55,448 bases of DNA, from contig JAUCBJ010001747.1 of assembly GCA_032718475.1 (NCBI GenBank), positions 1-55,448 of the forward strand, in the 5' to 3' direction. A program made the position numbers and the translations under genes. Below are positions 42,001-55,426 of this stretch, piece by piece. The notes under the pieces are model-generated. The model did no database searches and was not told the DNA's origin. It was given only the letters and a program-made list of their open reading frames with translations. The first letter of the stretch is position 1. Each line of letters opens with the position of its first letter. The stretch is from Nemertoderma westbladi (lineage: Eukaryota > Xenacoelomorpha > Nemertodermatida > Nemertodermatidae).

Positions 42001-43545
42001 ACGGAATTCGAACGAAACAGCCCGAGTCAGGTAAGTGAGTCCGAACTACATGTCCAATTCAGTGATGTGAACGACACTGATCAATCTGAGATGGAAGGAT
42101 TCTATACGGACGAGTTCTCCGACGAAAACGAATCCTGTTACTTAATAAACACCACCGCAGTGTATCGAGCACTCATGTATGAGAAAGACACAGACAGCGA
42201 CCTCACCCTAACTACTTCAGATCAACAACCATCTTGGAAAGCGCCAACTTCCAATGTAGGAATCCGAGAATTTCCTGTAGTCCAGTTACGGGTCCACGGA
42301 CCTCAGAAGAGCTATATAGTGAACGCCCTCCTGGACTCCGGTAGCACAGGAACATTCATCGATAAAGAACTAGCCGAAGTCATCTTTGCTGGACAACCCA
42401 AGTTCCGAACCAAGCTAAACATGTCAGGGATCATGCAGGTTTGGAATTCTACTGTAGCTGCCGACTATTATATAGGTGAGTTGTCCACTCCACAGGATAA
42501 ACTAGGAGAATACAGTATAAGGTCAGTAAAAATGGTGGCAATAAAGAACTTCGCTACCACCCAAGTGGAACCTTATAATTGGGACGAAGATGATCATGCC
42601 CAACAACTTAACATCCCTAGATTCGACACCGATTATCCTGGAGTACAAATATTAATCGGTCAAAACGCGCATGAGGCGCTGGAGACATTAGAGAAACGAC
42701 CTACTCAACCGCAACCACTTCAGACCTATGCGGTAAGAACTAGAGTAGGTTGGTACCTTACTGGACCTTCCCGTAGAACGCTCAGAGAAAGACTGCTTCA
42801 AGATCGCGTCTGCCAGGTGAGTGAATGGGAAGATGATACTAGTGAGGGAGACGACCCAACTGAGGGAACACCACACTCCTCAGATAATGACAATCTTAGC
42901 TCCAATGTAGATCAATGGAGATATTGCCCCAAGAAGTTTAATCCAACTGACATCGCTTCCAGAGGAGCAAGTCCTCAAGAACTGACAGATACTATAGACC
43001 GGTTAGGTGAACCCGACTTTCTGAGTAAGGAGAATGAATGGCCTCCCCATCTTACTCCGACTGAGATTAGACCAGCCAAGGGAGCGGAGAAAGTCGAACC
43101 TGAAACCCGGACGGGTGGAGCGGAGTTATTTGAACCCGGGATAGATCTGTCGGTATTACATATTGCCAGGGACGACGCCATGGATCTGGACCTCCCCACC
43201 GCGAGTGGATCCTTCATGAAGATCAGAGAGAGCGATTGGAGCTCTGGAACATCAGACGTCTCGCAGGGACTCTCACCTCTCCTGCAGAGAGCGACGGACC
43301 ACTATAGCTCCTGGAATCGGCTTTGTGACGCCGTCATATACTTTGAGCGATGTTTCTATCGTCACTATTCCAGGACGAAGAGGAAACCTGGAATTGTATT
43401 CAGGATGCAGCGACTCAATCACCCAGTCGGTCGTTTGTGTTTACCGGAAGGGAATGGAGGATTCTCCGGAAACTGTGGAAGGCAAGATTCTCTTCCCACG
43501 ACCACCTCCCTAATCCTTCAAACATCTAGGGACTCCATAACGTAA
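39091..43545 (+). CDS. Element 2 gag-protease ORF with pol-edge remnants, 1484 aa
   Basis: Unbroken frame from ATG at 39091. 1-115: basic/Ser-rich N-terminus. About 195-295: Ala/Glu/Arg coiled coil with repeats of KAALAIAEAAAETER. About 345-365: basic stretch. About 620-790: capsid-like region (KFNGDEMKWLPFNEYYKD). About 905-965: CVLCDGPHRLNAC, CYNCLRRGHQRRTC, CAKCGAKHH. About 1083: protease LLDSGSTGTFID. About 1185: TRVGWYLTGPSRR. About 1285: tether (NPTDIASRGASPQEL, EWPPHL). About 1400: HYSSWNRLCDAV, as at the start of Pao integrase. Near 1450: NHPVGRLCLPEGN, as at the pol C-terminus. No YVDD-type RT box, RNase H or integrase DDE core. Gag would assemble particles and the protease would mature them. 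Confidence 0.9.
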   Translation: MSDSPQTLSDSLLESARMSVRQGLKKIWDSAKSIERLRPKSKSPPTVSKAIPTVLITEPRLVQHRRSIIGTRPQVKRDQEAAEQQQPASQELVSQRSDSSSSSDTVERTPERGAKMADKVYDERTTYEESTDATSSQVESEATAEKPHKRDAIDIYLSDYQRFLGDDELRRRLEGLSPNSEGTKLVLDAIDAEMLAANQAKFDEQLRIAREQEEQVKKKRIEDRKTAAVAAAVAAAEAERKAALAIAEAAAETERKAALAKAEAAAETERKAALAIAEAVVEAERRASEEATQLELEILQEKQDNFNKQLIASNRQMMSRSTPKRQGYTSSEEGDTTDTEGGGNRSRLSRRKRTFHRQKLPDLPPAVRRQLNNTKVGSTEPTDQIFTIERLPTIVDEPEIIRPVPEATLSVVETPVLPEPTSQFPLHSTKLPVPSRTVHETVHTLDSERNIPDLSPVVPRLPATTLATPASAVEWVDERRRGMDLLLGQMQETVQQFKGTVRESRLELQEVQQNIALERDKLVNLQKGIPPPLVTMCQPVRSEVSHAQGVEPTRIYTASEVETPIVNPIKGNYKPVDNDIPYRPDHNPRNLYTDNSILNNTMAQESFTRQMARTEARQAVKVGEIVKFNGDEMKWLPFNEYYKDNIQNSVLSNGEKLRYLIECLEGSPKLMALKFIGHPDGLRQVWDTLNIRYGNRTNIARYLYAKLMAPRKFLSSGIIEFSDEIQEICRQLDWLGKSHEYQNSMVVGALASTLPKGGVGTPLGKKVLYMMEQQRRDPTMTDLMSFLDREVKLQLLRQSREKTLENKVSEKPVSRRRVTPVCYTDDGESQTSQGEDSGKDTDRSYYVNKMPKDQVSKSESRPNDRREPVQKTLPTSPKRIQVRKPEERTSVHHIAQVKVSNIKPKCVLCDGPHRLNACDKFLRKSLKDRREVMWDKRLCYNCLRRGHQRRTCYSDARCAKCGAKHHILLHTEFERNSPSQVSESELHVQFSDVNDTDQSEMEGFYTDEFSDENESCYLINTTAVYRALMYEKDTDSDLTLTTSDQQPSWKAPTSNVGIREFPVVQLRVHGPQKSYIVNALLDSGSTGTFIDKELAEVIFAGQPKFRTKLNMSGIMQVWNSTVAADYYIGELSTPQDKLGEYSIRSVKMVAIKNFATTQVEPYNWDEDDHAQQLNIPRFDTDYPGVQILIGQNAHEALETLEKRPTQPQPLQTYAVRTRVGWYLTGPSRRTLRERLLQDRVCQVSEWEDDTSEGDDPTEGTPHSSDNDNLSSNVDQWRYCPKKFNPTDIASRGASPQELTDTIDRLGEPDFLSKENEWPPHLTPTEIRPAKGAEKVEPETRTGGAELFEPGIDLSVLHIARDDAMDLDLPTASGSFMKIRESDWSSGTSDVSQGLSPLLQRATDHYSSWNRLCDAVIYFERCFYRHYSRTKRKPGIVFRMQRLNHPVGRLCLPEGNGGFSGNCGRQDSLPTTTSLILQTSRDSIT

Positions 43546-45191
43546 CAACATATGGAGTGGGTGTGTGACTCTATTATTTTATATTATTTTATTATTTTTA
43601 TATTTCTGTATGTATTACTATGTAATTTTATTATAATCGTTTTATTTAATTTAGTAGAATATTATTTAGCGATTATTTTGTAGAATAGTGCAATATGTTC
43701 GTGTTTATTACGTACGTAACCACTTATATTATATTTAGTGCGACGGCGAAGAAATAATTCTTTTTCTCTTTCCTTACTGCTCCGTATTCTATTATAAATA
43801 CGTGACTACAGTAAGATGAAATGTCCGTACTTATTAAAGTACAATAAAGCCACTACTATATTTAAGTATTATTGGTAGGCAGAGTATTAGGAATGCAAAG
43901 TTCAGATCCTCGTGTCTCGGCTAAACCAAGCTCTGGGTAGACCTTGGAAACGACTTGCCTCTTCACACTGACATTGCTTCGTGCGATATTGCTCTCATAC
44001 CGTATATTAAATAATACATATAGTAGCGTGATGTCCCTTTAACAGTAGCGTATAACGCAAAATAAATCTGTTAAACCCTTTGACCATCTGTAATTCTAGT
44101 CGATTAAGATATCGCGGCACCCACCGATATACTTGAAAGACAAATTCTAGAATCAGTGGTTAACGTCCCCAGACAAGTTCTGGAATAAATCGGTGCCCAT
44201 CTCAAATATTAATTATTTAATATTTGCAAATCTAATAAATCAAAATCTGTAAAATTCAGATCCTTCAACAATTCTAGTCAATTAAGATATCGTAGCATTT
44301 ACCGATATTCTTAAAAAGACAATTGTCATAGAATTAAGGATCTTGTGTCCCCAGACATGTTCTAGAATCAAAATATGTCCATTTAATTATCAAATAATAA
44401 AATTTCAGGGAATAATTTAAATTCATGCCTTTTAATGAATTTAATAAATTGCCATTTTTACGCAATTTATAACATTCCCAAAATTCCATTAATTAATAGA
44501 TCAAGGGAGCGGAGATTTATCTTATTATGCCTATGAGTGTGCGAAAGTCTCCCAAACATAGTCAATAGCCGATAAAATTCATAAAGTCATGTATAAAACC
44601 GAACATTGACTATTAAAGAATACTATTAAATAACATCCCAGATCTGTATGCATTGGAATTACCCTAATTCTACCGCTAGCTTTGCATAATGTCACCATAG
44701 CAACAACCACGCTAGAATTAGAATTGAGTTAAACGAACAATAGAAAGCTTGTCCCATTGAATAGCATAGGGAATAAATAGCGCACTACTAGTATCCAAGG
44801 ATACATAATAATACAGTGACATTCTGGAAGGCATTGACTAACGGACAAATGGCCCGAATGTGCGTAGTTGTGACCAGTTGTGTGGTATTTGTGAGTTTAT
44901 AGGTGAATGTTACTGCTAAGGTGTGTTTACAGTAGCTAGTCGCAATCGTAAAAGTAACCTAACTCTCCAAGGAAAACCTGAAGTACATCTAAGCCTTTGG
45001 GACGGACAGTTGAGTGACTTGTGCCGGTTGTCGTTGTCGTTGTGCGGCTACGTCGTTGGCGAAAGTACAGCGGCGACGACACATCGGCGCTGAGGATCTC
45101 GTACTGTCCGGGGTTGATTGGGGTAGGCAGCGACGCCCGCTCGCCTAAATATAAACTCATTATAATATGGATAAACTCATATATAGCAGAT
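43546..45191 (+). other. Element 2 non-coding block between ORFs
   Basis: Homologous to 13429-15050 of element 1. AATAAA at about 43850; diverged 140-bp pair at about 44090-44210 and 44247-44375; ends in TATATAGCAG just before ATG 45192, resembling a splice acceptor. Confidence 0.6.
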
Positions 45192-46477
45192 ATGACGGAG
45201 TTGATAGAAGATGGTCTTGGTATCGGGGAGCGATATACTCTACTTTTACAAGCGTTTGTTGATAGCTTAATACGCGGCGACGTTAGTCCAACTGCTGCGG
45301 AGGACGATGGTCGTTATATCGAACCGCCAATGTCCCAAGAGCAGCTCACGCGTGAGTTGGACTATAGAAAATTCGCTGCTCGATATACGCAGCGTAATGG
45401 TACGTATATGGGCTTCTTAACTACTGGTCATCCTATCGATTTACACAATACGGACTATGTCGACTATATATCCTGCCCAGCGGAGTCGGAACCATAAACT
45501 GAAATTCGAATGCGAAAATTCTATTCGAAATCGACTCGAAAGAAAAGACACTAAAGAAACAAATGGACGCGGTAACTCCAACGTATATTTGGAATTCTTG
45601 ATAGAAGCATTGTAACAACAAATAAATATCACCCGCGTTTACCCTACCAGACGTGCGTCTTTGGTATTATTACGATAAATGCCCTAGACCCAACTAATAA
45701 ACGGAAAGACATAAACATCCACGTAAACCGAAACTTGTTGACGTATCACCTATGCTCACTCGGCTCGAACGATCCTGGAGTAAACCTACGATCAGAGTCC
45801 CGGAATACTCGGTCAAACCTCCTCATTCCTTAGTTGGACCTCAGACCTGCGATCCTGGTGGTGTCGCGGATCCTCGCGGACTGTATTCACTGTTCAAAGA
45901 TCTAGTGCTACCCTAACAATTAATCGGTAACACTCCGACAGTGATTTCTAGCTAGCCGCCCATCTTACCTAGCCGGATTGTGACGCGGACACCTAATATC
46001 ACTATCCAACCGTATGGTCGTCCACGTTTAACGCGATACAACCCCTCATCAAGGTGAAGGAGAGCGTTGTACGAAACGAGTTAAACGCTATTCTATAAAG
46101 ATCAAAAGGGAAACCTGCGTTTGTTCAGATAAACGTAAGTTATAACAGTAAGTCCAATCGATAAACGAATTGGCCTTATCTCAATTCGATTGGGAAATCC
46201 AGAATCTCTAAGAAGTTATCGAACTTGGACGATCCTATTCTCTGCGAGAGTTTTTGGATGAACGTATCCAGCTACGAGCGGAGGAAAATCAGCTCGAGGA
46301 GAAGCATATCGAAACGGCAGATACCTCGACCACAATCCTACACCTTCTGATGCAATCATATTGCACCCTTCACCCAGGAGTTATGGCCCTCCTAGTAAAG
46401 TGGCTCCCCCCAAAGAGAAAAAGACTCTTGCTAGCCTCAAAAAACTGCGTAAACGCCGTCTGCGTAAGAAAGACTAA
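45192..46477 (+). pseudogene. Element 2 downstream ORF, N- and C-terminal remnants
   Basis: 45192-45497 encodes 101 aa beginning MTELIEDGLGIGERYTLLLQ, clearly homologous to element 1's 15051 ORF. The middle with the zinc-knuckle segment is not preserved. The C-terminal basic part (PKEKKTLASLKKLRKRRLRK) is readable at about 46400-46477. Function unknown; a nucleic-acid-binding accessory protein is the best guess from element 1. Confidence 0.55.
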
Positions 46478-46555
46478 CTGTTTAGAGTATCTTTATGTTT
46501 TAGAAACTGTGATTTTTATATTTTATAGACTGAAAATCCCATTTTCTGGGAGCGG

Positions 46556-47738
46556 TGTAAAAGCTTTTGCTGAATTGTCCGGTTATTTTTCCTTATTTTT
46601 CCCGTAAAATACTCTGTAGTTGGTTTACCAGGCATAAAAAGGCCGTGTCCTTGCTGTACTGGTGTTTTAGCGGACATAAAAGCTATTTCTTCTGTATTTG
46701 TACTTTAGAGGACATAATCCGTAATTCCGTGACGTAAAAGCTCGATACTCTTGAAAACAGTGTCGCTACCATGACGACGGCTAGCAGCTGATATTGCCAC
46801 GTCGACGTTTCTTTGTTTCTTTGTTCTCTCGTTGTTCAGGTTGACCAATCAGAGCGTTTGTTGTCTCTGTGTTAGAGGTGTATACAGAAACTCAGTAGTT
46901 CAGTGTTATGTTTTGCCCAGAGCCTAAGAACCGGCTTTTGGCACCTCCGTGTTTTCAGTTTTTAGTCCTACACTAGTAGGCTTAATTATAAGGACATATA
47001 TCCGTTATCTGCATACTGCATACTGCATACACTGCATACTGTGTAACACTGTGCATACTTTATATTGTTATACTGCTATTTACTGTCAGTTCTTCATAAT
47101 ATGGTTGATGAATTATTATATTTGGAATAACGACAAATAACCCCGAAAACCCAATATTCTTGATATACCGAAGGTAAGAGAGAAAGGTTACAGATAAATG
47201 ATTGTGACCTATGTTGAGTGGTTTGAAGTGAATCTAATGTTATTTGATAGACCCTACATGATTCGGTCCGTGTTCCTTTTATATGTGACTAAAATCATTG
47301 AAGATCGGCAGATCAGTGTGCAGTATTGTGCAGCATTGTGTATGAGTGAGACTGATAACGAAGCATTTCCTAAAGAATGCGCCATATATGTGAATTATAA
47401 CTGGGCCATATCGTTGTGAGTAGTTTAAGTCATAACTCTGTTTGTATAGATAGAGCGCCACGTCCTAAAGGAACTGTTAATATTCCCCGAAGGTGAATAA
47501 TATTGTCAGAGATTATATAATACTGTTGTCAGTCGAATAATACATTAGGCTTACATAGCAATAAAATTAAGCCGTCGAACCCAATCTCCCGGGTATATCC
47601 AGCGGGTGAATGATCGCGCACAGATTGGTTTCGACTAGTGTAGTGAATCAAATACTTGTTAGAGGCTAAAGCGATTTATTATCTAGAAGACATCCTAATT
47701 TGGCGGGTTAAACTGCCAAAGGTCTGAAAGCGCGAACA
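46556..47738 (+). repeat. Element 2, 3' LTR (1183 bp)
   Basis: Follows the purine tract GGGAGCGG; CCAAT at 46845-46849; the same small ORF at 47198-47419 with one difference near its start (ATT-GTG versus ATT-GCG); AATAAA at 47560-47565. Confidence 0.95.
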
Positions 47739-47743
47739 ACCTT

Positions 47744-50522
<2,779 letters not shown>

Positions 50523-50727
50523 AGGGAGACTTGACTTTAGGGGAGACTTGCTTTTTTTTAATAACTCAAAAACTATTGTAAATTATTTAACAATATCACA
50601 CAAAAATGTGTAAAATACATGTCGGCTACACCCGCGCAACAATGTTTTATTATCTTTTGGTTATTTTTTGTTTTATTGTCAATAAACGTTTTCTGGGTTC
50701 AAAAGTAAATTTTTGCCCTATACAACG
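50523..50727 (+). mobile_element. 5' fragment of the same DNA transposon as 52021-53243
   Basis: About 205 bp matching 52031-52237 nearly base for base (GGGAGACTTGACTTTAGGGG...), lacking the outermost 12 nt. It is cut at CAACG by an LTR in minus orientation starting at 50728. Confidence 0.8.
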
Positions 50728-51450
50728 TGTTCGCGCTTTTAGACCTTTAGCAGTTTAACCTGCCAATTTTAGTTGTCCTCTTGTTTATAAATCGACTTTA
50801 GCCTTTACCAATTACCTGGTGTACTGAAGTTACATCAGCCGAAGCCAGTCCGTGCGCGGCGTATGACCCACGGTGTGAGAGACTGGATTCGGATTCCTTG
50901 GGAGTTATTGCAGTGTAGACCTACTGTATTATTCGATTGATCGGTACTATATAATCTCTGACAACTATATTTACTTTCGGGGAAATATTAACAGTTCCTT
51001 TAGGACGTGGCGCTTTAAGTATAAAAACAGAGTTATGACTTATACTAATCACAACTAGATGGCCACAGAGTTTCGTAAATAGCGCATTCTTTAGGAGATG
51101 CTTTATTAACCTTCACACGACTTCACACTACTTTACACTAGTTCGCACTAATCTGCCGACCGTCACTGAATTTGATCATATATAAGGAGGATTGCAACTG
51201 ACACACGTAGGGATTATGAAATAGCATTTAATTCACACAAAACCACTATAATTTAAGTCGCAGTTGCTACCGGTAAACTCTATTCCTCTTACCTCAGTCA
51301 TCAAGAAGATTGAGGGGTTTATGATTATTTATCGGTATTCTCCAAATATAACATCAATATCCATTAATATAACAACAATTAATACTATAACAGAAGTAAA
51401 ATAATGCGGTGAACAGTCAGTATGTGTTAGATAGTAAACAAAGATGAAAT
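50728..51450 (-). mobile_element. Diverged LTR remnant of the BEL/Pao family, minus strand
   Basis: Begins TGTTCGCGCTTTTAGACC, the reverse complement of the LTR 3' end, and continues through the poly(A)-proximal and small-ORF region (reverse of AGCATCTCCTAAAGAATGCG near 51090-51110). The small ORF has stops here. The other LTR end is not recognisable. Confidence 0.75.
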
Positions 51451-52020
51451 GAGTATGAAATAAGCAATGTTACGAGAGGTGGTGTTTCAGGGTGTTTCAG
51501 GGTGTTTCAGGGTGCGTTCTGAAAAGAATTGGCGACGGGGGAACGGTTTTTATCAAGGGTATGGGCCCATGTGAAGAATACCAGACTTTCTGCCGTTATA
51601 TTTTACTTTGCAGTTACCCCCATATGAAGAATACCAGGTTTTCACCAAAAACACAGGTTACAGAAAGGGCCGAATCTAACCAAAACAATAAACGAATTAG
51701 TATATGTACAGGTTATATAAGACAGAAATAAGCGCTATAAAACACTTAATAAAGATAAATTAAAAAAAAATTAAAATCTTCATATATAAAATTCCAATAA
51801 AAAGTCGACCGAAAAGTGAAATCGGTATTCTTGGCATGGGCGAGGGTATGGATTTACCATAGACTGATAGAGCCCGAAATTATATGATTCTTATATTCGC
51901 TTTATATTAGAAAGAAATAAAAATCAGTTTATACTGTAAGTAGGTACTACGTTCTACTTTAGGGCCTTTAGGCCTTCTACATACTGTGGACCGGTTCCGG
52001 TATACGCCTATGCTATACGG

Positions 52021-53243
52021 TAGGGTGAGTGAGGGAGACTTGACTTTAGGGGAGACTTGATTTTTTTTAATAACTCAAAAACTATTGTAAATTATTTAAC
52101 AATATCACACAAAAATGTGTAAAATACATGTTGGCTACACCCGCGCAACAATGTTTTATTACCTTTTGGTTATTTTTTGTTTTATTGTCAATAAACGTTT
52201 TCTGGGTTCAAAAGTAAATTTTTGCCCTTTACAACGAATGAAAATTCGCATCCTTATTTTACTGTATGTTAATTGTAATTCACAACATGTGTTGACTAAA
52301 TATTGCACTATACTGCCATATATTGTTTTCCAGTTTTGCTTCAGCCGTTTTGAAATTATATCAATTAATAGAAAAAAAGCCCATGTGGGTGGACTTGACG
52401 TCCGAGTGTAAGGGAGACTTGAACACGCCAATGCTTACGTCTACCTAGAGATACACCCACGTAGAGAACCATTACACCAGGCCACTCCAACTAGTTGATT
52501 GGCACTTACACCGACGCAGCTATCAATGGATGGCTATGCTTCATGCAGTAGGAGTAGCCCCTCTCTAGACTAAACCAAACCCAGCCAAGCCAACCAACAA
52601 TCTCTTCCTTCCCTCTTTGCAATGTGGTAGCCCACCAACTTGGTGATTGACAACTTAAACAAGATGCCGCTACGTCAGAAAGCGGCACACATCAATAGAA
52701 TTACAGGAAAACAATTAAAATGGTCCTGGATTGAAAATTATACAAGATGTTTATTATTAAAAAGTACCTTTCCGCGTTAAATTTTATTGCGGTTTTAATG
52801 AACTATTATTTATTTATTTCTTGTTAGGAGAACCATGTGAACGACCACCTAAATTTGTACAAAATTTGGGATAATAATTTGACAAATTAATAATCGTATT
52901 TTTTGCATTTTTGCTGCTCTACTATAAAATAGACATGTTGAACATGTAATTATTACACTTCTTATGCATTTTTGAACGAATTTACAAGAATGTGAGGTGG
53001 GGTTCAAGTCTCCCACCCTAGGTGTCAAGTCTCCCCCCATTGAGGGAGACTTGACGCTTTTTCGAAAATACGAATAATTGGTTTAATTAAAACAGTTTTA
53101 AGAGTTGAAATTCTCAAACTCTCACATTATGATAGCAATCATAAATGTATTGTGAAAAAGTTAAAACGGCATTAAAAAATTCATTTGTCTGTTCTTTAGA
53201 GCGATTATAACTTTTAGGGTTCAAGTCTCCCTCACTCACCCTA
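52021..53243. mobile_element. Non-autonomous DNA transposon, 23-bp perfect TIRs, repeated GGGAGACTTGA motif
   Basis: 52021-52043 and 53221-53243 are exact inverted repeats (TAGGGTGAGTGAGGGAGACT...). If the outer TA is the target duplication, this fits Tc1/mariner-type insertion. Seven copies of GGGAGACTTGA lie inside: direct at 52033, 52050, 52412 and 53044; inverted at 53004, 53025 and 53221. No transposase ORF. Confidence 0.82.
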
Positions 53244-53278
53244 CAGATCATGTACAGATCTCTTGCAATCCTTACACA

Positions 53279-54540
53279 GGTGTTCGTACACTTCCCCCCC
53301 CCCGGACACTTCCCCCCCGGACAGTTCCCCCCCGCTCAAGTAGGACACTTCCCCCCCCGGACACTTCCCCCCCAGACACTCCCCCCCCCCCCCGCGGACA
53401 CTTCCCCCCCGACTGTTCTTAACTTCGCACATTCGTATTTTTCAGTTTGTAAGGTAAACGGACCGCTTGTATCCAGATAAGTTGTATCCAATTTTCCTTT
53501 CGTAGCTCATAAAGTGATCTTTGCATCCCGATTTTACATTTTATATCCAAGTTTTATTTATGGGTTTTATCAATGCAATTACATTGTATTGTTTGCCAAT
53601 CTTTAAACAATTAATTATATTAGATGACCTATAAATTCCATCCCCGGAATGATATACTGTTTTTATTAACTATAGAATTATAATAATTAATTGTTTTAAT
53701 TATAGGTATTATTATGTAATAGTCTTCTTCAAATTGTAGCAGATGGGGATGAATATTATTGTTGCAATCAAAATTATACCTCTCCATGGTAAAATCGACA
53801 TGCGTCGACCTGTATTCTGTGTTCAGCATTACATATTGATACATATATTACTACTATACATACTATATAGATATTATAAACACTACATATTAAATTTCCT
53901 GGTTACTTGCAATATTTTTAATAGGATTTTGTTGAATTATATAATATTGTAGTAATTTATATATTAAATTGGTTAACATTCAATACAGCTCCTACTTTAG
54001 GCTTAGTCAATTTATTATCTGATGATACAAACATGAATTAATTATTTCAAAGTGGTCTTAAGTCTTTCACCACGGGCACTCTGGGAAATGCCGGGGTCTG
54101 GGGGCGATAACCCCCAATAAAAGAAGCGGGGTTTGGGGGCGGCAGCCCCCAAGAAAAGAAGCGGGGGTTTGGGGGCGGTAGCCCCCAACAAAAGAAGGGG
54201 GTGTTTGGGGGCAGCAGCCCCCAATTAAAAGAAATTAAAAGAATTAAAGGAATTAAAAGAAAAACAAACAAAATTTGACTATAAAAATGTTTCTTTTATA
54301 ATTTTGAAAAAACTTGTCTAGATACAACTTGTCCTGTAACCATCTTTAACTTTTGTTTATTGCTTTGATGCACCCAGATTAATTTCAACACTTTAACTGG
54401 GGGGGAAGTGTCCGGGGGGCAAGTGTCCGGGGGGGAAGTGTCCTACTTGGGTGGGGGGAAGTGTCCGGGGGGGAAGTGTCCTACTTGGGTGGGGGGAAGT
54501 GTCCGGGGGGGAAGTGTCCGGGGGGGAAGTGTCCTAGATC
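53279..54540. mobile_element. Transposon-like element with clustered GGACACTTCCCCCC inverted end repeats
   Basis: Left cluster 53286-53411 (GGACACTTCCCCCCC several times) and right cluster 54397-54536 (GGGGGGAAGTGTCC several times) are inverted to each other and share CAAGTAGGACACTTCC. The 9-bp direct repeat CCTTACACA at 53270-53278 and 54541-54549 is a candidate target duplication (9 bp would suit a Mutator-like element). No transposase ORF; proline- or glycine-rich frames in the clusters are artefacts. Confidence 0.65.
54095..54232. repeat. Four tandem GC-rich hairpins, about 36-bp period
   Basis: TTGGGGGC-loop-GCCCCCAA type stems recur at about 54098, 54133, 54169 and 54205 with 4-nt loops (GATA, GGCA, GGTA, AGCA) and GAAAAGAAGCGGGG spacers, inside otherwise AT-rich DNA. 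Confidence 0.85.
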
Positions 54541-54549
54541 CCTTACACA

Positions 54550-55171
54550 ATATCATGGTCTATCTGGCAGTCCTACTCTTGGCCACTGGGTCCAGTATCT
54601 GTTCATAGCGTTCCAATTCGCTTCTTGAACTGGGTTCCAGCCGATAACAGACCATTTATATAGATGAAATCCTGAAGACTTTCGGTTCAACTTATACACT
54701 ACAGTACCTACAATTGATCTACAGCAATGTTAGGTATCGATGCAGACAGGTATTAAAGCTCTTCCTCTTCTGGGGCAACACTAGTGGGTGAATTAAATAG
54801 CACACGATCAAAACCTCCTTAGGAAACTGTTTAATATCGTTCATTCATTACATGAGAAGTGGCAACGGTTGACGCTGTAGGAGATTTGGTTTATTTTATT
54901 TTTGAATTGAAGCGACAGGCGTTAGTCGGCGGGGTGATCAAATTATTAATAAGTGGTTTGTGGATATGGGGGGCAAGAGGGGTCTATCACTGACAATGAA
55001 AACATTCGGTGTATGTTTAGTAACGTTTCGCCCTTCCGGCTTATTTCAGACTCTTCAATAGACAATAATCTATACAAATCAACAAACAATTATACCAAAG
55101 AGGACATGTTCCGGTATATATACTGTATGTTATGTCAAACAAACGGTAACCGGTAGCATACAATATTACAA
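54550..55171. other. Spacer without recognised gene
   Basis: No supported exon or RNA gene. No further Arf exon seen. Confidence 0.4.
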
Positions 55172-55426
55172 ATTGGGGTGTCGTTTCAGCCTATTTTAAC
55201 ATATTAACTTAATTTCGCGAATATTTAATTTCGATATTCGCAATTTAAGGTACCTTTTGAACTAAAGTAACAAGTTATAATAGCAGGCTTGTCTAACCAA
55301 AACAATAAACTAACCTAAATAAACTAACTAACACAGTTTACTGTAAAAATTTAACTTCTAGGCATTAATTTTTCAATGTTAATTTAACATTATAACCATA
55401 TGAGAAGGCTGAAACGACACCACAAT
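55172..55426. mobile_element. Small MITE, 255 bp, 21-bp inverted ends
   Basis: ATTGGGGTGTCGTTTCAGCC(T) at 55172-55192 is inverted at 55406-55426 with one mismatch. The interior is AT-rich and contains AACCAAAACAATAAACTA, a phrase also seen near 35852 and 51676. Confidence 0.7.

Larger units (their letters stand above)
35932..47738 (+). mobile_element. BEL/Pao-type LTR retrotransposon, element 2 (near-intact, 5-bp TSD ACCTT)
   Basis: TSD ACCTT at 35927-35931 and 47739-47743; TG...CA LTRs of 1188 and 1183 bp differing by an 8-bp and a 3-bp indel and few substitutions, so insertion is recent. Order: LTR, 2-kb leader with tandem repeats, 1484-aa gag-protease ORF with pol-edge remnants, 1.6-kb non-coding block, remnants of a second ORF, purine tract GGGAGCGG, LTR. 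RT, RNase H and integrase core are absent although the ORF is unbroken, so it must be non-autonomous. The same pol deletion is present in element 1. Confidence 0.95.

Noticed and set aside
53250-53480. Proline-rich 76-aa ORF, and glycine-rich ORF at 54408-54608
   Set aside because: Low-complexity translation of the C-run and G-run end clusters of a transposon.
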